From Polytrichum commune (Eukaryota > Streptophyta > Polytrichopsida > Polytrichales > Polytrichaceae), in assembly GCA_950295325.1 (NCBI GenBank), contig OX485805.1:54150758-54214757 (forward strand): 64,000 nucleotides of DNA. The letters are read 5' to 3'. A program made the translations under genes and the position numbers. Below are positions 25,501 through 35,591 of this stretch, piece after piece. Numbering within the stretch: the first letter of the stretch is position 1; each line of letters begins with the position of its first letter. Under the pieces are notes generated by a model. The model saw only the letters and a program-made list of their open reading frames with translations, was not told where the DNA came from and did no database searches.

Positions 25501-27251
25501 GGGTGTGCAGGGTTTGCCCACCAGGCATGTGCTCGATGTAATGCACGTGGAGAAAAATATTGCGGAGTCGGTGATGAAATTCTTGTTTGGGGAAAAAGAC
25601 ACCCCAGAACCGCGGAGGGACTTGCAGGCAATGGGAATGAGGCGTGAGTTGTGGCTGAGACCGGGGAGGAACAACCTGACATTTACAAAACCTCAGGCAC
25701 CGTATGTGTTGACGGAGGCAGAAAAAAAAATCTTCGTAGAAGAGGTAAGTGCTATTCGAACGCCCAAAGGGTACGGGAGCTCATTTGGGAAACATCTATC
25801 GAAATCCAGGTTTATGGGTCTAAAGTCCCATGACTATCATTGCCTAATCCAGCAAATAATACCTGCAGTCAGCAGAACTCTGCTGCAGCCACTTCAGAGG
25901 ACTACTTTGATACGGCTGGGAAAGAGCCTGAATCGAATATGTGCAAGGGTTGTAGAGAGGGCAAACATCCCAGCACTAAGACTTTATGTCACAGAAACGC
26001 TGTGCTATTTAGAGTTGTGTTTTCCACCCTCATTTTTCGACATTATGGAACACAGTCTCGTGCATTTGGTTGACGACCTTGAGATGTGTGGGCCGGTGGG
26101 AGGGAGGTGGATGTATCCATGTGAAAGGTACCTGGGGACACTCAAATCGTATGTTCGCAACAAGGCTCATCCAGAGGCATCAATTGCGAATGGGTACGCA
26201 GCAGATGAGGCACTAGGTTTTTGCACGGAGTACTTGAATTTGCAGGAGCACACGAAAAGGCACGTGTGGGAGTCGGAGGAGGAGATGTCTTCGAAGGCGT
26301 CCGTTGTGGAGGGGCGGGGGCATGTGGTGAAGTTTTCAGTGACAGAGCTGAGAAGAGCACACGACCACGTAATCATGCACCACGGCAGCACAGAAGAAAT
26401 GCGAAGGTGAGGAACGCGCACACACAAAATGCATAACTGCAAAGTGGTAGATAGATGAGAGCTGAAATACATAAATGACATGCGTTATGCTTCTGGTCGC
26501 ACAGGGAGTACAGAGAGCAGGCCGAGGAGACACGCGCTACGGTTGCGTTCGCTACCTGGCTGTGGGCAAAGTTGGAAGGCCTGAATGCAGGGGACAGAGG
26601 GTGGGGGGAGGAGCTGAGGGCACTGGCTTCCGGCCCTTCCAGAAAGGCGTGCACTTTCAGGAGCATGACATCATTTGGTTCGCACTATAGGGTACAGGCA
26701 GATGAGGATGGTGTGCAACACGTGACTTTCGACTCGGGAGTTGCTGTGCTTGCCGCACGTGCACGTGGACAGCATCCCACACACAACAACGAAGAGGTGC
26801 AACTGGCAAGAGTGGGGATATTGAAGGACATTGTGGTGCTCAATTATGGGCACATGAGCATAGTATTGATGGATGTGTCATGGGTGGCGGAAGACACCGA
26901 ATCGAGGCCGCGGTTGCGTCGAGACGAGCACGGGTTTTGGCTGGCCAACCTGGCCGCCAGACCTCGCGACCGAACATCACCCTACTTGCTACCTCCATTG
27001 GCATCACAGGTACAGACGCCGAATTGCTGAATGTTTTGAACCGCTGGGGTGCAGGTTGTTCGGCCACGAGGCCTCTGGCTGGACACTGACACGTGCCTCA
27101 ACATTCGCAGGTGTTCTTTGCGGACGACAAGTCCATGCGAGGGTGGTCTGTTGTGTTGAAAACGGAGGCTCGAGGACGAAGAATAAGCTGCACAGACATG
27201 GAGCACGCTCTGGGGCAGGAGGAGTCTTCTGGGGACCGGGCCGTGTTGTAG
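22503..27251 (+). CDS. TNP2-type CACTA transposase, six exons, apparently intact
   Basis: This is the catalytic DDE transposase of a CACTA element, acting in the nucleus on element ends. Exons: 22503-22733, 23340-23640, 23809-25151, 25511-26406, 26505-27009 and 27111-27251. All introns are GT-AG, phases agree, and the total of 3417 nt gives 1138 residues without internal stops. Exon 1 holds the end of a transposase-associated region (CPCTLC, ATQARHLRDYG). Exon 2 is acidic. Exon 3 is the Transposase_21 core: CPVC, SRVPVKVLRHFPL, DSPQWSHV, LGLCADGINPH (D410), YNIPPWL, LIPGPEAVTGDRMDIFLEPL and CVHDFPAY (D507). Exon 4 gives DVMHVEKN (E639) and a DUF4218-like domain with HSLVHLVDDL and RWMYPCERYL (near residues 806-835). 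Exons 5-6 form a DUF4216-like tail (LKDIVVLNYGHMS, DEHGFWLANL, VFFADD, GWSVVLKTE). The start ATG is the first in frame in exon 1; an upstream exon cannot be excluded. Confidence 0.85.
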
Positions 27252-28719
27252 GAAATGGAGGAACATGTGTTTACCATTGCAGAACACAACGCATGCGAAG
27301 GCTGCCGCAGTTGAAACAAGGGGGGAGCAGATTGAATGGAGGAGGGGGAATCGTGCGGACGGGCGGAACAGGAAGGGCCAGAATGGGGAGGCGATGAGCA
27401 AGCAGCGGAGGCGGGGGGGTGCGCAACGCACACGGAACACAGACATGCCGATCAACGGAGCAGGACGGGGAACCCGGCGCACCCACACACTCTCACAGAG
27501 ACGCAGGGGGGGACCGAAGAATGCGTCGTGTGGGGGAGTTCCGGGAACAAATGCGGAGCAACTTAAAGAGCAGCAAAATAGAATGCAACAACACTGCACA
27601 GACATTGGAAGACTAACAGCAGGGAAGGGAGAAATTTGTTGCAGCAAGTATTGGAATCGTGTTGCACGCAGCACAGGGAAAGAAGAGGCATATTGTTCGA
27701 GGCAGGAGTGTAATGTTGTGTTCACAATCAATCCAGCAGAGAGGAAAGTGGAAGCACACATGCATGCAGACCGAGCGTAACATACAATGATGGAGCACTT
27801 GCACGAGGCATGCCAGCAACGATTTGTTGCAAAAGCGAACGTGGGCAGGAGGAGACCATTTCTGGCGCATTGCTCGATCGAATGTGGTGGACGCACACGC
27901 AGGCACTCTTGCACTCGCCCCACTAGAGGACATGGATGCATACATAAAGCACATAACTGCAGTTTCGAATTGGTTTGTGGGGTTCTATAAATTGCCGAAT
28001 GGAGGAGAGCTGGGACCGAGGCAGCAAACCGGGAGGACTCTTCGGCAGGGGGGATATATAGGAGGGGGAACAATATATATGTTCCAAACAAAAATAGACA
28101 CATAGGCAATGACATTGGATAGACCAAAAATTGTAAATTTAAATGACGGTGGAAGACAGCAAAATATGCACTATTTCCAATAAAATATGCCCATTCATAT
28201 TCTTGTATTGCATGTTTTGCAGAGCGATCCCACATGGAAATTGCCCATCATCAGAGTACAACCACAGTACATGAATACTTTGTGGAGGCACTAATATTAA
28301 TTAAAAACGTGCCACCAAATACAGGCTCAATTGTCAAACATGACCGAATACATTGAAACAAAAATGTAGGTATACCAAATACGCATTGTGAAATACAGCA
28401 AAATTAAAGGACGACCAAATTGAAACCAGAAGCCAATGAAACGCAAACGCCAGGTGGCTTTATGTATGTGGTCGTCAAATCATAAATGCAGCGGGTGGGA
28501 GTCTGTGCCAGATTTCGGAGTGTGGGCCCTAGCAATGGATGGCCCGTTTTTTTTTGGCAACACCTACAATAGGCCATCGTGGACAAGCCTTAGACAGGTA
28601 AAAAAATTTATTGCAGTCCTGCTGTGGAGTACCTGCCCTCCAAAAAATCATGTCCGCAATTTGCTGCCCCTGTCCACATCTCCCACACAGAGGGTTGCCT
28701 CTGTCAGAGCCCTCTGTCA
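27252..28719. other. CACTA right subterminal region
   Basis: Just after the TNP2 stop (TAG, 27249-27251) the same frame stays open for about 17 codons, so the true end may be slightly further if that TAG is a CAG mutation. A 171-codon Arg/Gln-rich frame (27265-27780) and a 93-codon frame (27824-28105) are present on the plus strand but unrecognised. The last 200 bp contains repeated CTGYCC and CTCTGTC-type motifs that might serve as subterminal binding sites. Confidence 0.35.
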
Positions 28720-28743
28720 AAGAGGACCCCTTTCCTACTAGTG
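28720..28743 (-). repeat. CACTA right terminal inverted repeat
   Basis: Read on the minus strand it begins CACTAGTAGGAAAGGGGTCC, matching the left end. It is followed outward by ACT (28744-28746), equal to the trinucleotide before the left end. Confidence 0.75.
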
Positions 28744-29440
28744 ACTCTATCTACATCTTTGTGGGCAATGTCCCATGCATTCTTGGTATATTCAAGAAGA
28801 CCTTGCCAAATTACATGTTGCATTGTTTTGACATCCCACCTCTAGTTATTGAATGTGAGACCATTCATTTCCACCCAATTGATCCACAATTGTCACACCT
28901 CTCAAAAGAAGCCAAACCCACAAGAGTTTGCTAATTGATAATGGGACCTTTTTCCAAAAGATACCTTGTTGCCAATCCAATGGTTGCCATGGGCTTTTTT
29001 TTACTCGATTTAGCCTTCATGGTGTTGATGATACCAATGGTGTAGTCCCGTGCTCGTCGAGTGATCTTGCAATCCCAAACTCTATGCACTATGGTTTCTG
29101 GTAAGTATGCCATATACATGAGACACTTATCATCGATGTACTTAATAAAACCTAGCCCTCCAAGAGTTAACCGCAACTGCCTTGTGCCCATATGGACCAA
29201 ATGAATGCACCTTTCTTACAACTACGAGTTTTATCCCTTGCATTTTCCCATTTAAGTTTGAGACTTGGATTAAGAATGCCATGCCACTTTGTCACAATGG
29301 TCCTTGGCAGTGGGTCCTTAGTAAGGAGAAGACTCCTCCTAATTGTTGAGATTTCATCTAAAAAATTATCACATGTCTTCCATTGAGCTAATTAGGGTCC
29401 ATGTCTAAAGAATCTCTCCCCCAATGTGTGTGTATATATA
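28744..29440 (-). pseudogene. LINE ORF2 C-terminal fragment split by the CACTA insertion
   Basis: On the minus strand the frames give ISTIRRSLLLTKDP, TKWHGILNPSLKLKWENA, then LPETIVHRVWDCKITRRARD, which resembles the zinc-binding zf-RVT region of plant LINE ORF2 proteins. After that come EYTKNAWDIAHKD and the junction with the CACTA end. Several stops and frameshifts are present, so it is decayed. Its continuation lies at 5169 and below. The 5' part of the LINE is missing beyond about 29440. Confidence 0.65.
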
Positions 29441-30006
29441 TATAGAGAGACAATATTTTTTTCTTTTTTTCTTCCCCCTTTGCTAATGGTGAACACTCTA
29501 ATAAATCTAAACTGCCTATTTAAAACCAAAATGTCACTTTGTATTGGTGCACTTGTATCCAAGATACAAGTGTTGACTGGGATTTGGGTGCATTGAAAAG
29601 TAGGAGAGGGGAATGGGGCCCATGATCACTACTCTAAGTTTGGTCTAAAGAGTCTATGCTAAGAGTCTAAAGAACAATGTGACGTTTTCATCACAACATG
29701 ACACATGTAGTGTTTGTAGATATGTTTTTCAATTGGGTTTCATTTGATAAGAGCAACACATGGAAGATTGAACGAGTGTGAGTCTTTGTATCCAAGTGTC
29801 ATTGTTATGTTAATTGATAGATCTCAATGACTTTAGAATGAGAATTGGGTACAAAACTTGAGTTAAACTTTGTTTCATGTGGATTTTAGGGAATTAGGAG
29901 ATTAAGGAGTGGATTATGGGGTCACTCAGTGTAGTACATGCAATTGCACAGTCTCTCCCTTATCATGGGCCTTCAATCTCGTGTGTGAAGTATAGGGTTG
30001 CCCTTG
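29441..30006. other. Non-coding stretch
   Basis: I see no gene. A short AT microsatellite (TGTGTGTATATATATATAGAGAG) lies at about 29423-29450. Nothing else is recognised. Confidence 0.3.
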
Positions 30007-30009
30007 ACC

Positions 30010-30541
30010 CGAGGGTTTACTTGAATGTTACATCATGAGCCCAAGGGATGTAACATCCAAGTAAAGCTCGGGCTAGGGCGCATCGTAGTATAAGGGGATG
30101 TCTTTTATATAGAAAAGAGTCGGGCCAGGGCTGTTAAACGGGGCCTTGAGTACCAATAAAATATGGTGGTGATATTAGGACCACAACGGCCTAGACTTGT
30201 CCAGCCAAACAACGGTGGCGACAACTAGGGGTGCAGCCAGCTGGGCTGCCCCGATGTGGCCCCTGGCCATCCAGAGGGCCCAACAACATCGGCCAGAAGG
30301 GATTGATGCCCATGCCCGACACAATTTTCACCATGCCCGGCTAATAACCCCTGCTCGGATAGAATTGTTTAAAAAAACCATTAAGGACTCAAACTCTCAA
30401 CATTAAACATAAGTATTGAATATACTCAGAAACACATAAGTAAACGTATAATCCTCGGGCTAGGACGCATCGTAGTATAAGGGGACATCCTTTATATAGG
30501 AAAGAATTGGGCCAGGGCTTTCAAACGGGGCCCTGAGTACT
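30010..30541 (+). repeat. Possible LTR/TRIM remnant with two direct repeats
   Basis: Two copies of an 86-88 bp segment, CTCGGGCTAGG through a TTTATATA box to GGGGCC(T/C)TGAGTAC, lie at 30067-30152 and 30453-30540 in direct orientation. The first is preceded by TGTAACATCC (30049), a common plant LTR start. After it, at 30216-30231, comes TGGCGACAACTAGGGG, which resembles a plant retroelement primer-binding site. A strong hairpin (30010-30034 / 30047-30070) sits at the start. No gag or pol is present, so a TRIM-like or heavily deleted LTR element is the best reading. Confidence 0.4.
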
Positions 30542-30555
30542 ATTCTCCTTCTTTA

Positions 30556-31102
30556 GAGCCAAGTTCCATGTGCCGGTCCCGGTCCGTTTTTTAAATGGGT
30601 GAGAAACGGGTGACATCATCCAAAAAATGGGTGATGTCACCCATTTTATGGAGGGGTACTTCTATGTGGGGTGCCGGTTTTTATTTATTTCCTACTTTCT
30701 AACTAAATTTGGTGAGTGATAAGGCATGACACTTTATGAAGGTCACCGGCAATGAAGGTCATCTAGATTCTAAAAACATCATAAAATACACTTTCCCTAG
30801 GAGTACTCCTCAAAAGAAGGGACTAGAAGAACAAAGTGGCCTTTTAGTATCCAAGGGTGTACCCTAAGCGACCGGCCGATCCGGTCACCGGAGCTTTCTA
30901 ACCGGCACATGTCCTTCTTGTGACCGTTAGGACCGCCGGTCCTTTGGCACCTGTTCTTGCACAACACAAAATGTGGGACACCCATCCATGGGGGGTACCG
31001 GTCCTTGGGTGAGAAGGATGGGCACATGGCACCACCCTCTTTTCACCAGCCCACCCATTTATTTTGAAAAAAGGACCGGGACCGGCACATGGAACTTGGC
31101 CC
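30556..31102. mobile_element. 547-bp MITE with TTA target-site duplication
   Basis: The left terminus is GAGCCAAGTTCCATGTGCCG and the right, on the minus strand, GGGCCAAGTTCCATGTGCCG. The inverted repeats continue to about 38 bp. TTA flanks both sides (30553-30555 and 31103-31105). No transposase frame is present. TSD and size fit a Tourist/Harbinger-type non-autonomous element. It lies just outside the Tigger remnant and may interrupt that element's terminal region. Confidence 0.8.
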
Positions 31103-31329
31103 TTAGTATGACATGTTTGGGAAACACAAAAAGGTCGTATTATCGAGGTGCCGTCTTCTCGTTAATATGACAAATGGCGTTAAGTTGTCGTACTATCAAG
31201 GGAATACAAAAACATAAGCAATATGAGCTCAAAAATGTATACAATGAGTTTAAGCAATATAGATTGTATGAAATAATAACTTATAACTCCAAACAAATAT
31301 AAATCTTCTCAAGAACGCTTGAAATAGGA

Positions 31330-32860
31330 ATTCAAAGATCTTTAGTGTTGCCTACCCAAGTTAGTAACTGTCATCTTATCTAAATTCCGTACTAGCCTTT
31401 GAAAACTAATAATTTCATTAACACCAAAATGTAAAGAGTTGTCTAATAAGAAATCAGACAACAATGATGCATGACGTTTAGCATCACTAAGCTACAATGT
31501 AGGTGGAGCAACATCATCCACATCTATTGAATTTAATTCAACATTAAGATCAAAGCCTTGTGCATAGTTGATTTCCAAAGCAACATCCACCAACACTAAA
31601 TTCTAGCTCAGTGATGTCTTCCCCTTCCATCTGAATGTAAGTCTTGATCGACATCTCATCATCACCCAATCGCAACTTTGAAATCGGAGCACCAAGTTCA
31701 TTTGATTTTTCTTGCATTCTATTCTTCTCCCTTTCATCAACTAGGGCAAAATCAACATTCCATGTTGTAGGTAATATATGCGCCATCCTCCAACAATTAT
31801 CGACTATTTGTGTATCCAACTCACTCCATACTTCATAACTCCACACATAGCATGTATGATGTTGAGCACCACCTTCCTTAAGGGCCGGTTTACACTACGG
31901 TGGAGAAGGCCTCCGGTCGGTCAAGAATGCTTGGCCAAGACATGGTTATATGAGGCAAATGGTGGATGTGCCGGAGAAGAATTAAAGGCAATAAAATATT
32001 GTTATTGAGTTGGGCTTCTCCAGAGGAGGAGTTTCTTGTCCGGCCTCTTGAGGTTGGACAAGAAACTCCTCCTCCGGAGAAACCCAACTCCAAAAAGTGC
32101 CGCCATGTAGGCGGCCATGTCATTTTATCATCCATGAGAAAAGTTCACCACCATTGTTTTCTTCACCTAGTGTAAACACCCACCGGTCAAGAGTTGCATT
32201 TTCGACCAATCACAATTGAGAAACGCCCTTTTTTTCATGACCGGTGGACTTCTCCACCGTAGTGTAAACCGGCCCTAAGTCCTTCAATGTAGCATCATCG
32301 TGTTGTGATAAAACCCACTATAAAAGTTTCTTCTTATATTGAATTTTAAAAGATGCTATTATACCTTGATCCATAGGTTGAACTACGCTTGTAACATTGG
32401 GAGGAAGGAATACCAAAGTCATGTTGCTCAACTCCAAGGTTGAAAAACCATGAGACTTACCGACTTTGGCAGAGCTAACAACATGTGAAGATGCATTATC
32501 CAAAGTCATAATCACCTTTCGATTTTGGCCTTTGAACTGATTGTTGAGCTACAAAATCCGAGCTTCAAATACATCCCCCTTCATCCAAACTATTATATTT
32601 GGGTGCCACCAAACATACTCATGAGGTTGCCACCTTCCAAAACATCGTGGTTGCTTTGACGTATAAATCACAAGCAACTTCAACTTACCAGTCCTAGTTG
32701 AATCAACAAAAAGAGCAAGTGTTACACACTTCTTTTGTAACTTCCAACCTTCACCTTCCCTTGTGCTAATGTGTTTATTAGGACGTGCTCTAGAATACAA
32801 TCCAGTCTCATTCATGTTGTAAACATCTTCAAGCTCATAATCTGACGCAAGAACAAGAAG
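31330..32860 (-). pseudogene. Tigger/pogo (DDE_1) transposase pseudogene
   Basis: Minus-strand fragments run in order. First is VYNMNETGLYSRARPNK with GKLKLLVIYTSKQPRCFGRW (32815-32549). After one stop comes VIMTLDNASSHVV with VFLPPNVTSVVQPMDQG (32515-32318). After a second stop and the MITE at 31882-32275 comes WSELDTQIVDNCWR and DEREKNRMQEKSNELG (31846-31550). These are hallmarks of the DDE_1 transposase of Tigger/pogo elements. The first catalytic Asp, expected in NMDETG, is Asn here (32810-32812); the other two acidic positions (LDN, MDQG) remain. The CENP-B-like N-terminal DNA-binding part is absent beyond about 32860. Not functional. Confidence 0.8.
31882..32275. mobile_element. 394-bp MITE with TAA duplication, inserted in the Tigger gene
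   Basis: The termini GGGCCGGTTTACACTACGG are identical on both ends over about 27 bp (through GTGGAGAAG). TAA flanks both sides (31879-31881 and 32276-32278). Inside is a second near-perfect hairpin (32007-32044 / 32051-32090) with a loop of a few bases. The terminus resembles those at 1874 and 2996 (GGGGCGGTTTACAC), so these probably form one Harbinger-like family. A transcript could fold into a small-RNA precursor. Confidence 0.85.
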
Positions 32861-33193
32861 GAGGCCATTCTAACCCTAACCAGGTCCATTCTACACTAGT
32901 AACCCTAATAACCATTAAGTTCCCAACGACAAGTGAAGTTCCTAAGTGAAAATGGATATATTCTAGATGTACATAACATAGGATGAAAGGAATTTTAGCA
33001 TGAAAGGAACTACCTCTTTAATATGGAAAAACGGAGATTCTAAATGTCGTATTATGGAGTGCCGTAGTCGTATGAAAGAGGGAGCTTTGAACTAAAAAGC
33101 TTAAAAAATGTGTCATAATGTCGAGGGTGTTGTATAAACGAGTGTCGTACTGACGATGTTAGAGTCAGAGTTCGGGAAGTTTTTGAAGCCTTA

Positions 33194-33588
33194 GAGCATC
33201 CTCAGTCGGTCTAGGTAAAGCTCACTGCAAAGCAAGACCTATCTTGCTTAAAATTGCTCAAAATTTAGAGGGAGTGCACCAAATCTTGCTTAAAAATGGA
33301 CAGATTCTCCCACACTCCCTCTAAATGTCAAAAATTTGGAGGGAGTGTGGGAGGATCTTTCCATTTTTAAGCAAGATTTGGTGCACTCCCTCTAAATTTT
33401 GAAAATGTGGTGTTTTCAATGAGGGATTTCACCTACGTCAAATTTTTACAATTCTTTTTTCTTGAGAAATATCTCACGTTTATTTAGGTGTGCTTCTAAT
33501 GATGGTAATTTCAATTTCTAATTTTAGGTCAGTCAAAAGATAGGTTTTGGTTTGCAGTGAGCTTTACCTAGACCAACTGAGGATGCTC
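33194..33588. mobile_element. 395-bp MITE with TTA duplication and internal hairpin
   Basis: The left terminus is GAGCATCCTCAGTCGGTCTA and the right, on the minus strand, GAGCATCCTCAGTTGGTCTA. The repeats extend to about 38 bp (GGTAAAGCTCACTGCAAA). TTA flanks both sides (33191-33193 and 33589-33591). The GAGCATC start is common among plant Tourist/Harbinger MITEs. Two long arms inside (about 33257-33329 and 33335-33405) form a nearly perfect stem. No protein is encoded. Confidence 0.85.
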
Positions 33589-33591
33589 TTA

Positions 33592-35168
33592 GTGGCTAAT
33601 TGCCGGTAGTTGCTACAAAGGGTCGGATTTTTTCCGATTTACATCGGCAAGAGCCGGTCTTTTGTAAAATCAATCGGCCAATTGCCTATATTTTCATATT
33701 TTCATTGGCCAATATCCGATTAAATGGAATTCATATCGGCACTAATTGTTTAAAAAATGTATGAAAAGTTATTAGAAATCATTTCTTAGTACAAAATCTT
33801 GAATAAGTGAAAAGAAAGGCATGTTCAAAACTTTAAATTTGAAGAGTTAATATCCTTGGCAGGAATTGAACCTAGCAATGCCTTCACCACTTGAAGGCCA
33901 AGGGTCCCCCGATTCTTCATAGAAGCAATTGGATTTGGTCATGGAAAGGTTGCATAATTCAAAAAGTTTAAGGTTTAGGGTACTTCCTCAAGTGCATCAT
34001 CAGATGCCCCAGACAAATAGCGCTCTGGATGCTTCCGGCTGAAATCCAATAACTCACAAGAAGAATCGGCTACATTTCCGGGCCATTTTCTAGTCCATCG
34101 GCTAATTGCCGGAAGTTTGAAATTACAGTCGGATTGCCATCCAATAGTTGGAAATTTGGACTGGCCATGAGGGGAAATCCATCGGCTGATAATGAACTAG
34201 CCGTCGGTTTTCCCTGAACATAGGTTAGAGTGTACCAATGGCCTGTGGTAGGGAGAAAGACCAAAACAGGAGAGTATGATCAGGGGGTTTGCCAAAGCTA
34301 GGTGGCAGATTATGAGGTCATTGTGGTTAAATTAAGATGGGGCCACTAAGTTATGTTATATATGGGCAAAAGCACATAACTTAGCGCCGCCTCTGCCCCC
34401 CCGCCATTACAGCGTCCTCCAGAGACCCCAACCTTTCTCCTACTAAGGCCTTCTTTAGTTAAGTTTTTATTAGGGCTTGGGGGCTGCCCTTCCTCTGCTC
34501 CACTTCCCTCCTGCCCCTGACACCTGGCGGGCAGGGCCCTGGAAATTTCCTACGCCTACCCCACGCATTTAATTTTGGCATTAGACGAATTGACTGCGCG
34601 CGCTACCTGACACGTGTCGGTATGTCAATACCTGCCAGACCTGGCCGTTATTCTAGTGCCCTAGACTGTGTATGTAGAAGGCAAAAAGGATGAATGCCGT
34701 TACCCTAAGTGCGGCTCAGATTTGGTGTGCACTAATTATTTCTGGTAGTTTTGCAACGTGGCATCATAGATTGGTCGGAACCTACTAGAAGGTGACGTGG
34801 AAATTGAAAACAATTCGTGAGTGTTATTCGGTTACTTTTCTTAATTGGACACCTATCATTGTTTGAATGGTGTGTGGTTAGGTGTGGATCTAAGAGCATG
34901 CACTATAAAGGCACATGAGATTAGACTATGTCTTCATGTTTAAGGTAGATGGGTCTTAAGTGGCTCGTTTTCTTAGTTGGACTCCTAGGTTTGATTGGTA
35001 TGTGGTTCGGTGAGGAGCAAAGAGCAAACATCATGAAGACACATGCTTAAGAGAGATTGGACTACATTTTTAAATATTAATAACTATTCTACGCTCAATA
35101 ATGATCATGATTGGGAGGACATGTGCATCCAGCAAACCCGCACTTCCATTAACCATAACTCAATCAAG
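33592..35168. other. Non-coding stretch
   Basis: I see no recognised gene. The phrase CGGCTAATTGCCGG-like recurs near 33593 and 34095 in GC-poor sequence, hinting at an old duplication. A C-rich patch lies at 34385-34560. Confidence 0.3.
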
Positions 35169-35177
35169 GGAGGTTCA

Positions 35178-35582
35178 CGGGGAGGTCACTTCATTGTCAA
35201 GTTGACACCACGTGTGGACAAAGTTTGCTACCCCTATATTACATGCCATATATAATTTTAAAATTTATGATATTTTTTCTACATATACATATCCATTGAT
35301 AGTATCTTTTGTATTTTTTTTAAAAAAAATTAGTCATTTTTTTAAAAAATAAATGTTTTAGTTCAATTATGTGTCATTCTAGTTAGAAACGGTACGTTTT
35401 ATGAAAAAAACAAATCATTAAATTTAGTTACCACTTTTACCTATGTCATAGGTACTGTGTATATCTACTCATGAAAAAAATTTGATAAAATTTTGACCCA
35501 TTTTGGTGGTGCAACTTACCAAAAGAAGATTTTTTTTGGTCGCACGTGGTGTTCAATTTGACAATGGAGTGATCTACCCATG
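35178..35582. mobile_element. MULE-type MITE, copy 1 (9-bp duplication)
   Basis: The inverted ends share TCACTTCATTGTCAAGTTG and ACACCACGTG. The flanking 9-mer GGGAGGTTC occurs at 35169-35177 and 35583-35591. A 9-11 bp TSD is typical of Mutator-like elements. The body (for example CATTCTAGTTAGAAACGGTA and ATATCTACTCATGAAAAAA) matches copy 2 at 39686-40106 in the same orientation. No transposase is encoded. Confidence 0.8.
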
Positions 35583-35591
35583 GGGAGGTTC

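Larger units (their letters stand above)
5170..28743. mobile_element. 23.57-kb CACTA (En/Spm) transposon
   Basis: The left end is CACTACTAGGAAGCAGGGTC at 5170. The right end, read on the minus strand from 28743, is CACTAGTAGGAAAGGGGTCC. The flanking trinucleotide is ACT on both sides (5167-5169 and 28744-28746), the TSD length expected for CACTA elements. Both flanks belong to one LINE reading frame, which supports a single insertion event. The interior is clearly more GC-rich than the surroundings except for an AT-rich island at about 12.24-16.72 kb. It carries a TNP2 transposase gene and two TNP1/TNPA-like genes. CACTA elements are often 5-15 kb, so this copy is unusually long. Part of that may be later nested DNA in the central island. 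Confidence 0.8.
31130..33165 (-). mobile_element. Tigger/pogo-like element remnant
   Basis: The decayed transposase at 31330-32860 is flanked by AT-rich stretches rich in GTCGTA and TACGAC motifs (31130-31195 on one side, 33030-33160 on the other, largely in inverted orientation). The right outermost motif, on the minus strand, is CAGTACGACACTCGTTTATA, in the style of Tigger termini. I could not define an exact TA duplication, so the borders are approximate. Confidence 0.45.

Noticed and set aside
26221-26436. Small open frames over the fourth exon of TNP2 in other frames
   Set aside because: Shadows of the transposase coding sequence.
13703-28743. Treating 13703-28743 as the transposon instead of 5170-28743
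   Set aside because: The flanking trinucleotides differ (CTT versus ACT), whereas 5170 gives ACT on both sides and the LINE frame continues precisely from 28744 to 5169. Kept only as a possible nested or partial element.
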